DNA from: Euphorbia lathyris
Lineage: Eukaryota > Streptophyta > Magnoliopsida > Malpighiales > Euphorbiaceae
Direction of reading: 5' to 3'
NCBI RefSeq assembly: GCF_963576675.1
Contig: NC_088915.1
Coordinates: forward strand, 34,811,501-34,875,500
Length of the DNA: 64,000 nucleotides
The notes beneath the pieces were generated by a model, which saw nothing but the letters and a program-made list of their open reading frames with translations, was not told the DNA's origin and ran no database searches. Numbering within the stretch: the first letter of the stretch is position 1; every line of letters starts with the position of its first letter. Of the stretch, positions 47,010 to 57,622 are shown piece after piece. Both the position numbers and the translations under genes were made by a program.

Positions 47010-47256
47010 TGTAACGACCCGGTCCGAAGTGGGTGGCGCCGGGGTAGAAGGTCTGAGCAAGGAGCGGTCCTAAAGGATGGCGATCGGGACAGGAATGAAC
47101 TGAATCCCACATCAGAAATGAAGATGGAGTGATTGGGGCTTATTAATAAGATAAGAATCCAATACATGCAGACGCGTTTTAAAGCTGTGAGGTCCAATGT
47201 GTTGGATTTGGGCCAGAGCGGACAATGTCTACATGATATTGGGACGAGATGTTACA
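47010..47256. mobile_element. TRIM-like solo LTR
   Basis: 247 bp, tgtaacgacccggtccg ... gggacgagatgttaca, with TG...CA ends that are also partly inverted (tgtaac/gttaca). Perfect 5-bp duplication aatag (47005-47009 / 47257-47261). No coding region. It reads like one LTR of a small terminal-repeat retrotransposon in miniature. No 5S rRNA-like segment is visible, so it is not Cassandra. Confidence 0.82.
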
Positions 47257-47261
47257 AATAG

Positions 47262-48122
47262 TAGCCTGCTACTTCTTTAAATGAACCCGAACAATAATCT
47301 TTCGTTGCAAAACAAGCCAAACAATAAAACTCTATCTCGGAATATGAGATGAACCCCAAATCATTTTCCATCAAGTCACCGGTGGCTTTTTCTCCTTCAA
47401 AGCATTATAAGCAGTACTAATAGAAAATATGTGAGAACGGTTACCAAGCCAAAAAAATTGAATCCTCATAATCATTATGTACCTGTATTAATTGAATCTA
47501 TTGCCAAACTCTATCCATTAACTCAAAACAAGGATCAGACAACCGCCAATTATAGTTTCTACACACATCCATCATAGTGGCCTGTTGAGAAATGTCAATA
47601 TCTTTAGTTATCAATTGATGATAACAATAAAAAAATACTTTTACCTTTGAACCAAGCATCAAACTAGAATGAATACAATCTGTCATTCCCTAACTTATAA
47701 CCCAATAAAGGCATAACTAAGCAGATTTTAGTCCGGCCAACCCAAATCGCCCACAAAGACTCTTTATTCACAAGCAAATCCCAAATATGCTTAGCAATCG
47801 AAGCTTTATTCCAAATAGCAAGATTTTTAATACCTAAACCTCTTTCCCTTTTTTGAAAACAAATATCATTCCAAGCCACTAAAGCTCCCGAACTAATCTC
47901 TCTTTTCCCCTTCCAAAGAAAATTACAACATTTAATATCAATATCTTTAAGAACTGATTTTGGAAGAATAAAAGCTAGCATCCAGAAAATCTGAATGCTC
48001 CTAAGCACATATGTAAGTAATTATATCCTCCAGCATATGACAAATATTCCTCCCCTAATAATTAATACGAGTCGTAATCCTATCAACAATCACTTGGTAA
48101 TGAGTTCTCGACAATCTCGAAG
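47262..48122 (-). pseudogene. LINE post-RT to zf-RVT fragment
   Basis: Minus strand, beginning near 48122 with PLVSSRLSRTHYQVIVDRIT, a frameshifted LSYAGG segment, then SIQIFWMLAFILPKSVLKDI, CCNFLWKGKREISSGALVAW, NDICFQKRERGLGIKNLAIW and LLVNKESLWAIWV. This is the thumb/connection of an L1 ORF2. It continues across the TRIM and CACTA elements into 37571-37990. Several stops. Confidence 0.85.
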
Positions 48123-48444
48123 ACACTAAAGGTTATGTGAGTTTGTGTGTAAGTGAGTTTAAATAAATAAAGTTTATTTAATTTAAATCTTCCACGATTT
48201 AAAATTTTCATGTTAAAGAAATTAATTTTTATATATGAGTGTTTCATTCTTAATATATTTAAAGAATCATGTACGTAATTAACCTACCTAATTTGTTGAT
48301 GGAATTAATGGCCATGGAATTAAGTTAATTCTAAAAAAAAGATGATTGGTCTACCAGAAAAAACAGTGCATTACTGCATTTGAACGAGAAAATTACATAA
48401 AAAAAAACATGAAATAAACAACATAATATATATGTATTATTTGA
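48123..48444. other. AT-rich spacer between two LINEs
   Basis: No gene or defined repeat seen; ends at the left target copy of the next LINE. Confidence 0.5.
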
Positions 48445-48582
48445 TGGAATTTTGTAATTTTTTTTTGAAATACGGATCTAGCCCAATGGGAATTCCAACC
48501 AGGTTGGCATCCTCGAAAAGGTAAAGAACCAAATATATAAATGAAGAGATGAAAAAAGTATGAAACCAGTACAAAGAATGTT

Positions 48583-48942
48583 TTAAGAAAATCTAAACAT
48601 ATCCCTACCAAGGGCATTATCTCTAGCAAGAAGGGAGCAGAAGTCTGGAAGGGTATTCCACATTTGTAAATCTGAGGCCAGACGTCCGTAATTAGCAAGA
48701 GCATCCGCCACTTGATTTCCCTCATGGAACACATGAGAGACAACCACATGAATATGCGTCATTGAATCTAAACAATTTAACCAATCCACAAGCATTGTCC
48801 AGGGAATGATCTGCACACGAGCACGAAAAATTCGAATAACGTAAGTCGAGTCACTTTCAATCAAGAGACGAGTCCATCCACGTGACCTCGCAATCGAAAC
48901 TGCAAAAATAGCGGCTTGCAATTCCGCCATGTGTACCAAAGC
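48583..48942 (-). pseudogene. LINE RNase H, C-terminal part
   Basis: The minus-strand frame starts at the chromovirus boundary: MAELQAAIFAVSIARSRGW with the catalytic Glu, LLIESDSTYVIRIF with Asp, then SHVFHEGNQVADALANYGR with the final Asp. This is the archaeal-like RNase H that many plant L1 elements carry at the end of ORF2. Its N-terminal part is at 55240-55471. The joined domain would be complete, but the ORF is truncated upstream. Confidence 0.85.
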
Positions 48943-48946
48943 ACAA

Positions 48947-49750
48947 TGTCACGGGCACAATTCCTTCGTCAATTGTCGTCCGTGCGGCACTAGCAATATT
49001 CTCCCCGAGTTGCTAGTTCAGCCTCCCCCACGATTCACCTTAGCAAGCTTTTGTTGCTTTAGCGAAACTAAAGTCACAAGTATAGAATGCACAATAGTGT
49101 GAGGAAATAAACAAGTGTTGTATTGCACACAAAGAATGCTTTACAAGGATGTTTGAGAGCTTGGAGTTTCCAAAGTGATTTACAAATGACCCATCACCCC
49201 TATTTATAGGCCTCCAAGTCTCTTAAGAATGTTCTAGAAGATTACAAGGCTTTTCTATCTAGAAAGTTCTAGGGAGAACTAAATTAGACAAGTGTGGACC
49301 ATTCTAGATACTGCTGGGCGCTGCTTGGACAATGCTGGGCGTTTCTGGAACCTTCTGGGCATTGCTTGGGCAGTCTGGCAGCTTCCTGGTCCGTAGGCAC
49401 AAACCGAGGTTAAATCTGCGGGCAGCTGCGGGCAGAGATAACCTCTTAGCCAATTCTCGAAATTGGAAGACTTCTCCCATGCCGTCTAGACTCTTCTAGG
49501 GTCCTCTAGATATATAACTGATGTGTGCAAAGTTTGGTGGCCATTGGATAAGCCTAACTCCCCAAATTAAAAAGTTGTGGTGTATGGGGCTTCGTAGTGT
49601 CTGCCGACAGACGGACCCGACTTGGTATGAGACACACTATAGGGGGGTGTGTCTCTGCGTGTGTCAGGGATCGGCAGCGCGCCTGGCTGCCACGGGCCCG
49701 TTGGCTATCCAAATTGGCCCGGAGTGGGGGAAACTAAGCGGTCCGTTACA
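48947..49750 (-). repeat. Chromovirus 3' LTR (left copy)
   Basis: 804 bp. The last codons of the integrase-chromodomain frame run about 45 bp into it, ending at 49705. Small frames at 49521-49933 on the plus strand are antisense to pol and LTR and are not genes. Nearly identical sequences are at 54436-55239 and 60984-61789. Confidence 0.94.
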
Positions 49751-51265
49751 TCCTCCCCCACTCCATCAAGCAACGACCCCGTTGCTTCTCGGTTGTACCG
49801 CTCCACCGCGTCCCGGCTGTCCCACAATGTTATGTCCCATTCCCAACTTGCCTCATTATCGGGAAGACCCTTCCACTTCACAAAGTACTCCGTATATCCC
49901 GGATGGACCCCACGTGCCTTGACCCTTCGGTGAGTAAGAATTTCTTCAACTTCACGATCATGTTGAGTCGTGATTACCGTGGGCTGCCTCTGGGACTCGT
50001 TCCTGCTAGGGTCCTCCTTGTCCTCGTAGTAAGGCTTCAAGTAGCTTACGTGGAACACTGGATGAATCTCCAAATGTGTGGGCAATTGCACTCGGTAAGC
50101 CATCTTGCCCACGCGTTTCTCAATCGGAAATGGGCCTTCATACCGTCGTACTAAGCCCTTATGTAGCTTAGCAATTCTTCGGCTCTGGTGGGGAAGGAGC
50201 TTGACCAGCACCATGTCTCCTTCCTCGAACTCCCTGTGACGCCTTTTTTTGTCGGCCCATTTCTTAGCTTTCTTGGCCGCCTTGGCTAAGGATGCCTTGG
50301 CCAACTCTGCCTTTTCGTGCCACCCCTTGGCAAATCTGAAAGCGGCGGGATTCGGACTTTTGTAGCCAACTGCGAGGTCTTGGGGTGTTGTTGGCTGTTG
50401 CCCATTAGCAATCTCGAAAGGACTTGTCCCCAACGACTCGCTTTTCTGCAAGTTATATGAGAATTGGGCAATATCAAGCAGCTTTGCCCAATCCTTCTGG
50501 TTGGCACCCATATAATGCCGCAAATATATTTCCAAGAAGTGATTCACCCGCTCAGTTTGTCCGTCGGTTTGCGGGTGGAAGCTTGTCGAGAAATTCAGTT
50601 CTGACCCCAACAGATTGAATAGCTCCATCCAAAAACGTCCCGTGAACCTGGTGTCCCTGTCGCTCACGATGGTTTTTGGAATGCCCCAATATTTGACCAC
50701 GTACCTGAAAAATAGCCTTGCGGCGTCTTCAGCATTAAACTTCGTCGGTACTGGAATGAAGACCCCGTATTTACTGAATCTGTCCACGACCACCATTATG
50801 TTGCTGCAGCCGTCGGACTTTGGTAGGCAAGTGATGAAATCCATCGAAATGCTTTCCCATGGTTTCTCGGGGATCGGTAGGGGCTGTAAAAGTCCTGCGG
50901 GCTTGTCCTGCTCGATCTTGTCTTGCTGGCAAACAAGGCAAGTCTTCACATACAGCTCCACATCATCCCGCATTTGGGGCCAATAGTAGGTGCGTTCAAT
51001 GAGCGCTAGTGTTCGATGAATGCCTGGATGTCCCGCCCATCTTGAATCATGGCACTCCTTCATGATGGCTCTCCTTAGCCCTTGCCATTTTGGCACATAT
51101 ACCCGGTTCCCCTTCGTGATGAGCAATCCGTCGTCAAGCCAGAATCGGCGAGTCTTACCCTTCATCGCCAACTTCTTCAAACTTTCTGCTTGCGGATCAT
51201 GCTCCAGCCCTTCAATTATCTGTGCCGCCAAAGGAAAATGTGTCTCGGTGATTGCTGCCAACTCT
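49705..51265 (-). pseudogene. Chromovirus integrase with chromodomain
   Basis: Long open minus frame of about 518 codons, intact from the zinc region onward. H-H-C-C zinc finger: HDSRWAGHPGIHRT and CLVCQQDKIEQ. Catalytic triad: Asp in SMDFITCLPKSDG, Asp in IVSDRDTRFTGRFW and Glu in DGQTERVNHFLE. GPY/F module: RRYEGPFPIEKRVGKMAYRV. Chromodomain at the C-terminus: VEEILTHRRVKARGVHPGYT, EYFVKWKGLPDNEASWEW. It inserts the cDNA; the chromodomain is known to guide chromoviruses to chromatin marks. The frame ends inside the 3' LTR. It is frameshifted relative to RNase H upstream (near 51250). Confidence 0.93.
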
Positions 51266-52624
51266 CCTTTAGGGCGTCTGCTACAAGGTTTACTTTTCCG
51301 GGCTTGTGCTCCATTGTGAAATCAAACTCCGCCAAAAATGCTTGCCATCTAATCTGCTTCGGCGTGAGTTTCTTTTGGTTGAGGAAGTAGCTAATGGCCA
51401 CGTTATCGGTCTTGACCACGAACTTTGTCCCCAACAAATAGTGTCGCCATAGGCGCAAACAGTGCACTACTGCCGTCATCTCCTTCTCTTGGACGGTATA
51501 GCGGCGCTCAGTCTCATTGAGCTTTCGGCTCTCATAAGCAACTGGATGTCCCTCTTACATCAGTACACCCCCAATCGCAAAATCCGAGGCATCAGTGTGT
51601 ACTTCATATGCCTTGGTGTGATCGGGGAGTGCCAAGACTGGCTCTTCCGTCATTGCCTTCTTGAGCTTCTCAAATGCTTCTTGGCACTTCTCGCTCCAGC
51701 TCCACGGTTGGCTCTTCTTCAATAGATCGGTGAGTGGAGCTGCCATTACGGAATAACCCTTCACAAATCTTCTATAGTAATTGGCAAGGCCTAGGAAGGA
51801 TCGTAGCTCGGTGACCTTCTTCGGCGGCTCCCAATCAACTATTGCTTGAATTTTCGCTTTGTCCATGCGAATTTTTCCACCGCCAACAATGTGCCCAAGA
51901 AATGGAATTTCCTTTTGAGCAAAGGCACATTTCTCTTTCTTCACATACAATTCGTGCTTCTGTAGCTCTTGGAAAACTTGCCGTAGGTGGTGTACATGAT
52001 CTTTTAGCGTATTGCTATACACCACAATGTCGTCAAGATATACTACGACAAACTTGTCCAAGAATGGACGTAGCACTTGATTCATCAACGTGCAAAATGT
52101 GGCAGGTGCATTCGTTAATCCGAAGGGCATAACCAAGAATTCATAAGAGCCATACCTCGTCACACATGCCGTCTTCGGTATGTCTTCTGGAGCAACCCTT
52201 ACTTGATAGTATCCCGACCTTAAGTCGAGCTTTGTGAACCACCGTGCTCCTCCGAGCTGGTCAAAATAGATCGGCAATAAGAGGGATTGGATATTTATTC
52301 TTCACCGTAATTTTGTTGAGCGCCCTATAGTCGATGCACAGCCGCAACGACCCGTCCATGCTTTTTCTGGAACAGAACTGGTGCGCCATAAGGTGATTTG
52401 GATGGCTGGATCTGCCCTGCGTCCAACATTTCTTTGAGCTGCCTCCGCAATTCCTCAAGCTCCGGAGGTGCCATCCTATAAGGCACTGCCGCTGGTGGCG
52501 ACGACCTCGGCAGCAGCTCGATTCTGTGATCGACTTCCCTCTCCGGCGGAAGTCTCTTAGGCAATTCTGGTGGCATGACGTCCTCATACTCCTCAAGGAC
52601 GTTGATAATCTCCTTGGGCATCTC
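51266..52624 (-). pseudogene. Chromovirus reverse transcriptase and RNase H
   Basis: RT motifs spread over three frames: [20 protein letters not shown] and [14 protein letters not shown] (52621-52325), then [20 protein letters not shown] (about 52360-52265), then [35 protein letters not shown] and the active site [11 protein letters not shown] (52277-51555). RNase H has [15 protein letters not shown], and after a TAA near 51555 RWQAFLAEFDFTMEHKPG. Frameshifts lie near 52365, 52265 (one extra T) and 51250. The catalytic YLDD is intact. Confidence 0.92.
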
Positions 52625-53135
52625 CTACGTGACGTCCCCACTTCCCTCTTCCTTGATTGCCACAAGGAATGTTGGCTCGTCGCGCTTCAGCCCCTTCGAT
52701 AACTGCATGGCCGATAGCTGCTTGGCTTTCCCTAAATTTTCGCGTGCAAGCCGCACCATGCATGTGTTTCCTTCCTCTAGGATGCACATCGCATCCGCAA
52801 AAGGAATCGGCATTGCTTGCACTCGATCAAAGAACTCAATGCCAAGCACTACCGAATAGTCATCCATAGGCACAATTGAAAAATCCACAAGGCCTGTCCA
52901 CGTACCTAGCTGAATTTGAACTCCCTTGGCTACACCGTGGATCGACTTTGCCTCTGAATTCACTGCCTTCAGCCATCCTCGCTCTTTGGTGTACTTCACA
53001 CCCAACCTCTCGGCTTCTTTGACTTCGAGGAAGTTGTTCGTTGCGCCGGTGTCCACTAGTGCCTTGGTCACTTGGCCTCCGATCTTAGCTTCCACGAATA
53101 GTCGCCCCTTGCGCTCCGTCTTGGGTGCTTCCACC
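52625..53135 (-). pseudogene. Chromovirus aspartic protease
   Basis: Minus frame with the DTG active site (KALVDTGATNNFLEVKEAER) and VVLGIEFFDRVQAMPIPF. It ends at a TAG (52625-52627) in frame with the start of RT. Frameshifted relative to gag near 53160. Would mature the gag-pol polyprotein. Confidence 0.9.
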
Positions 53136-54350
53136 TTAGCCTTGATCGCGTTCAGAATCTGGAAGGGAACCCATACGTACCTCTCGTTCTTTCTCCATCT
53201 GCTCGCGCTCCTCGATCATGGCAGACAGCTTTGACTTCTTTGGGCAGTCTCTTGCCTTGTGTGGCCCTTCATAGAAGAAACACTTGAGTGGCTTGTTGTC
53301 CCGTCTCTCGTCCCTCGGCTTGAATGGCCTATGAGCATACTTGTTGTCTTCTTTAGGCTTTGCGGCAGGGGTCTTGGACGAGCCTTCTCCTGCACTCTTA
53401 CCCTTGAAGTTCTTGTCATGGTTCGCCTTGCTCTTGTCCGATCGGTTGTATTCCACCAACGAATCGGCAATTGAAATTACGGTGGGAAGATCTGTAGCAT
53501 TTCTTCGTTGGATCTCCAGCCTTCCCCAAGGTTGCAATCCCTCCAAAAACAAATAGTAGGCCTCGTCTTGGGGATAATTCGGCAACTCCAATAGAATTTC
53601 GGAAAATTCTTTAATGTAGTCCCGAATGCTACCCCTTTGCTTAAGATGCCTCAACTTGGCCCTTTTCTCTAGTTCTCCAGCTTCAGGATAGAATTGTACC
53701 TTGAGAGCCTTCTTAAACTCTTCCCACGTGTTGATCGAGCAAGTACCTCTCCGCATCTCCTGTTCTTTCATGCGCCACCAAACCATCGCGGATTCTTGTA
53801 AATACAACGGCACCGCATCAAGCATTTTGCTGTCTTCTACGAACCCAAGTGCCTTAAAGTACTTCTCCAAAATTCACAAGAAATTATCTATCTCCTTTGA
53901 ATTCCTGGCGCCACCATATGCCTTAGGTTTAGGAACCTCTAGTCGCTGTGGGCTAGAAATTGCCGAAGTTGACGCTCCGCTTGTAAGCGCCCTCCTACAT
54001 AGCGTCAACTCTTCCCTCATTGTGACCATCTCGGCAAGCGCCTTCTCTAGCTCCTGCCGAAGAGAAACAACCTGGGCTTCCAGTGTACTGTCTCGCTCTT
54101 CCCCATCAGCGGCGACCTGCTTTACGAGCGTCATCACCTCTTCCCGGAGCTCATCTCTCTCGAGCTCACTCAGGCGCTTCTCGACGTCCTCGTATTTTTC
54201 CTGGCCATCGACAATAGCAAACTCAACCTTTGCTAGTCTGCTGTTGATATCAACGATGACATCCCTTGACCTGGATCGGCCCCTCTTACTCTTCCGCAGC
54301 TGTTCCTCCTGCACCCCGGTCACTTCAGTTTCCTCACTCCTTCCCGACAT
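53136..54350 (-). pseudogene. Chromovirus gag
   Basis: The likely ATG is at 54350 (MSGRSEETEVTGVQEEQL); the longer upstream frame overlaps the PBS. A coiled coil (ELERDELREEVMTLVKQVAA) leads to the gag core (ILEKYFKALGFVEDSKMLDA, YLQESAMVWWRMKEQEM, LRHLKQRGSIRDYIKEFSEI). An in-frame TGA sits at 53874-53876. The zinc knuckle is altered: CFFYEGPHKARDC has Tyr where the second Cys of CCHC is expected. Confidence 0.9.
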
Positions 54351-54421
54351 AGTGCAATTCGTCAGTAAACCCTCAGTAATCTGTAGGTAAACTTCTGGCT
54401 CAACTTGTGGCTCAAAACGTG

Positions 54422-54433
54422 TCTCTGATACCA
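54422..54433 (-). other. Chromovirus primer-binding site
   Basis: Minus strand TGGTATCAGAGA, two bases from the LTR at 54436; complementary to the 3' end of initiator tRNA-Met, the usual plant retrotransposon primer. Confidence 0.85.
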
Positions 54434-54435
54434 CT

Positions 54436-55239
54436 TGTCACGGGCACAATTCCTTCGTCAATTGTCGTCCGTGCGGCATTAGCAATATTCTCCCCGAGTT
54501 GCTAGTTCAGCCTCCCCCACGATTCACCTTAGCAAGCTTTTGTTGCCTTAGCGAAACTAAAGTCACAAGTATAGAATGCACAATAGTGTGAGGAAATAAA
54601 CAAGTGTTGTATTGCACACAAAGAATGCTTTACAAGGATGTTTGAGAGCTTGGAGTTTCCAAAGTGATTTACAAATGACCCATCACCCCTATTTATAGGC
54701 CTCCAAGTCTCTTAAGAATGTTCTAGAAGATTACAAGGCTTTTCTATCTAGAAAGTTCTAGGGAGAACTAAATTAGACAAGTGTGGACCATTCTAGGTAC
54801 TGCTGGGCGCTGCTTGGACAATGTTGGGCGTTTCTGGAACCTTTTGGGCATTGCTTGGGCAGTCTGGCAGCTTCCTGGTCCGTAGGCACAAACCGAGGTT
54901 AAATCTGCGGGCAGCTGCGGGCAGAGATAACCTCTTAGCCAATTCTCGAATTTGGAAGACTTCTCCCGTGCCTTCTAGACTCTTCTAGGGTCCTCTAGAT
55001 ATATAACTGATGTGTGCAAAGTTTGGTGGCCATTGGATAAGCCTAACTCCCCAAATTAAAAAGTTGTGGTGTATGGGGCTTCGTAGTGTCTGCCGACAGA
55101 CGGACCCGACTTGGTATAAGACACATTATAGGGGGGTGTGTCTCTGCGTGTGTCAGGGATTGGCAGCGCGCCTGGCTGCCACGGGCCCGTTGGCTATCCA
55201 AATTGGCCCGGAGTGGGGGAAACTAAGCGGTCCGTTACA
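54436..55239 (-). repeat. Chromovirus 5' LTR (right copy)
   Basis: 804 bp, partner of 48947-49750 with about 12 substitutions between them by eye. Confidence 0.94.
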
Positions 55240-55471
55240 ACAATCAAGGGGGAAGGCAAATGACCCAAGGGGATGCCCCTGACTATTTCGAAAAACCACA
55301 CCGCAACCAGCTCTACCCGAGATCACGGAGGCATCAGTGTTAGCTTTAATCCAATCAGACGGAGGGGGGTGCCATCTAAATTCAATGATTCGAGGGGCCC
55401 TATGACGACGAGCGTTTAACCCGAGATTGTGGAGAATAGATAACTCCACAACAGAATTCCATACCGATCCG
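55240..55471 (-). pseudogene. LINE RNase H, N-terminal part
   Basis: Minus strand: ELSILHNLGLNARR, IIEFRWHPPPSDWIKANTDA with the first catalytic Asp, GRAGCGVVFRNSQGHPLGSF, ending FPLD at the chromovirus junction. It continues in 48583-48942. Start truncated at the LINE 5' end (55471). Confidence 0.85.
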
Positions 55472-55486
55472 TGGAATTTTGTAATT

Positions 55487-56473
55487 AAATATTGCTATTA
55501 TTATTGTTTTGAGAAAATGAAATTTTAATATTATTATTATTATTATTATTTCATAGATTATATATTTAACTAAAATCTAATATTCTATGTGAAAATCAAA
55601 CATGTGAATGTTTATTATCACTTCATACTAAGAATGTTTTATGTGAAACATTAAGGCATAATATGTAAAAGTTGAAAATAAAATTGCTCCCTATTTTAGT
55701 AAAATATTTTATAGTACAAGTTTTAATACCTTAGAATACAACTTGAGATAGCCAACAAGCACAAAGTATTAAAAATGGGAACAGAGTAGTAAATTATACG
55801 ATAGCAACTTAGAAAAACAACATTCTAGAATTAATATTTAATCTAGAATTTTCTACATTTGTCTTCAACAGCTATATTATAGCTTAGATATTCTTAGTCT
55901 AGAATTATAACCCCCCAAAAAAAAAAAAAAATTAATTAATTGTGGCAGCTAAGTGTGAGCAAATAATTGAGTGTGAGCCATAGTTGCAATTAGTCCTTTT
56001 AAGTAATTAAATGGTCCACTTTCTTAAAAAATAAAATAAAATAATGAATGACATAATTAAGTTGCAAATTTAAAAGGCAAGAATGAGTTGCAGAACAGAG
56101 AGAAAGCAGAAAAGAAGTGAAGGTAATAGGGACACACATGGGTAATTGCAGAATAAATAGAAGAAGTAGATGTTTCGAATAAAAGTGGGCAATCCATAAG
56201 AAAATCCCAGTTTGGAATAATATTTTATTTGAGTTTTTATTATTCATTTTCCAGTGGTTCCAAGAATAAATGTGTGATTGGTTTTATCCCACCCAGATCA
56301 GAATAATCAGAATTTGTATCTCCAATATAACAACTTGTTTAACTTGTCACTTGTCATAGAGTAGCTTATTAAAACATGTAAAATGTTGATTATGTTGGAA
56401 ACTGATACATAGAGTAGTAAATGATATAAGCCAGGCAAGTTGAATGAAGATACATAAACAAGTGTGGAATCAA
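55487..56473. other. Spacer between LINE and USP gene
   Basis: AT-rich with short microsatellites (attattattattattatt near 55530, an A-run near 55917-55931). It includes the 3' flank of the USP gene. No gene or element seen. Confidence 0.55.
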
Positions 56474-57388
56474 TCAATGAGCAGTTGGATCCTTAACAAT
56501 AGTAACTGGACAACTTGAAGCTGCAATCACGTGGCTGCTCACACTTCCAATCACCAACCTTTCATTCAACACAAAAGATACATGGTTCTGTTAGAGGGTC
56601 AAATATACCAAAATTGAACTAGAACACCCTAATTAATCAGAATTTCCCATTTCCAAGATATATATTTTGAGAAATAACGTTCTCAGTGTCCGTTTCCAAA
56701 GTTCATCTGATGAATTTAATCAAGTAGAGGATCCAAATCTTGTTTTTTTTTTTTATTTTGCCTTGAGCTATGTAAAACTAAAGGAGCATCAAATAAGAGA
56801 TACATACCTTTGTAGAGAAGTAAGGCCTCTGCTACCCATGACCAGACAATCAAGCTTCAGATCACCAACTGCTGCACATAATTTGTCTCTTGCATCTCCC
56901 CAGTAAATTTTTGCAACTACTTTCACCTATTTTCAAATCCAAATAAACCTTTTTTTTTTTTTTTTTATCTTCTAATATAATAGATCGGATTGCATATATA
57001 TAATTAGAAGATCATAAAATTGACCTGTTTCTGCCTAGACACAGTGTCTAACATATCCAAAACCTCAGGATCAAGCGGGATTTCATACTCCTTGGCCACC
57101 TCCTTAACACGAAACTCCGCCAGTGGAATCAAAGCTACAAAAATATGAACCTTGGATCCAAAAAAACAAATAATAATGCTTTAATTGGTAAAGAAAGAAA
57201 GGAGAGTAATTACGTGAACCAGTGGCAGCCCAAAGAAGGTTGCGGCTCTCATTTCCTTGTGATGGCCTGATATGGATTACATAACAAGTATCACCTGTGA
57301 CTAGCAGATTACTGATAGCCCAATTCAGAGCTACTTTGCTTCCCTTTGAAAAATCTATGGCTATACCTATATTCCTATCCTTTCCCAT
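56474..57388 (-). CDS. Universal stress protein A-like (UspA) gene
   Basis: Four exons on the minus strand: 57388-57214, 57134-57025, 56926-56808 and 56558-56474, all with GT...AG introns. Total 489 nt, 162 residues and an intact frame. The N-terminus [20 protein letters not shown] is the UspA beta-1/helix-1 segment, followed by [40 protein letters not shown] and [17 protein letters not shown]. The ATP-binding signature G-x2-G-x9-G-S is complete: [15 protein letters not shown], then SSCPVTIVK at the end. Plant USPs of this type are small cytosolic nucleotide-binding proteins linked to stress responses; the specific function of this one is unknown. It is one of three apparently intact host genes in the window. 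Confidence 0.93.
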
Positions 57389-57622
57389 CTTTTCCTCAAA
57401 CTCAGAAGCTCGATCAAATTATCAAAGTGAATCAAAAAGTTGAGTTTTTATGTCAATTGCATCAACAAAGTAAGAAGATGAATGATATGGACTTCACCTT
57501 TTCTTCTGTTCAATAATTTGGACTTTTCTTATAAATATCTGTTCAATGTGTATTAATACTCAAGTTGCTATTTGTAAATTCCAATAATTAATAGTTAAAT
57601 AATTTATTATCTTTTACCTTTA
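57389..57622. promoter_or_regulatory. USP gene upstream region
   Basis: 234 bp between the USP start codon and a MITE, so most of the promoter must lie in or beyond the MITE. AT-rich; no TATA box is convincingly placed. Confidence 0.35.

Larger units (their letters stand above)
37560..48122 (-). mobile_element. L1-type LINE remnant split by CACTA and TRIM
   Basis: Minus-strand LINE read from 48122 down to about 37560, interrupted by the TRIM (47010-47256) and the CACTA element (37991-46982). The right blocks carry the post-RT segment and the start of zf-RVT; the left block carries the rest of zf-RVT. Removing CACTA with one copy of tac rejoins the zinc motif CGLCNKEPETIEHLFFKC across the gap, proof that the halves belong together. 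It is 5'-truncated (no endonuclease or RT palm) and ends near a run of T at 37568-37575 (poly(A) on the minus strand). Confidence 0.85.
48947..55239 (-). mobile_element. Chromovirus-type Ty3/gypsy retrotransposon
   Basis: 6293 bp with two 804-bp LTRs (48947-49750 and 54436-55239), ends TGTAACGG...CCCGTGACA, and a tRNA-iMet-type PBS. Internal order on the minus strand is gag, protease, RT, RNase H, integrase, chromodomain. Flanking identity is 4 bp (acaa at 48943-48946 and 55240-55243), one short of the usual 5; a 1-bp loss at the junction would explain this. The LINE RNase H frame is restored when the element is removed. LTRs differ by about a dozen substitutions. Gag-pol has stops and frameshifts, so the copy is dead. 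Confidence 0.94.
48460..55471 (-). mobile_element. 5'-truncated L1-type LINE with 15-bp target duplication
   Basis: Minus-strand LINE with a short poly(A) (T-run at 48460-48466), a 3' UTR with the phrase caaccaggttggcatcctcg, and an RNase H domain. It is flanked by identical tggaattttgtaatt at 48445-48459 and 55472-55486. Without the chromovirus (48947-55239) it is only about 720 bp, a typical severe 5' truncation during target-primed reverse transcription. Confidence 0.88.

Noticed and set aside
47010..47256. Cassandra TRIM with 5S rRNA insert
   Set aside because: The 5S-type internal promoter sequence is not visible in either orientation.
49521..49933. Plus-strand frames of 94-133 residues, repeated at 55010 and 61560
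   Set aside because: They are antisense to the chromovirus pol end and LTR and recur only because the LTR recurs.
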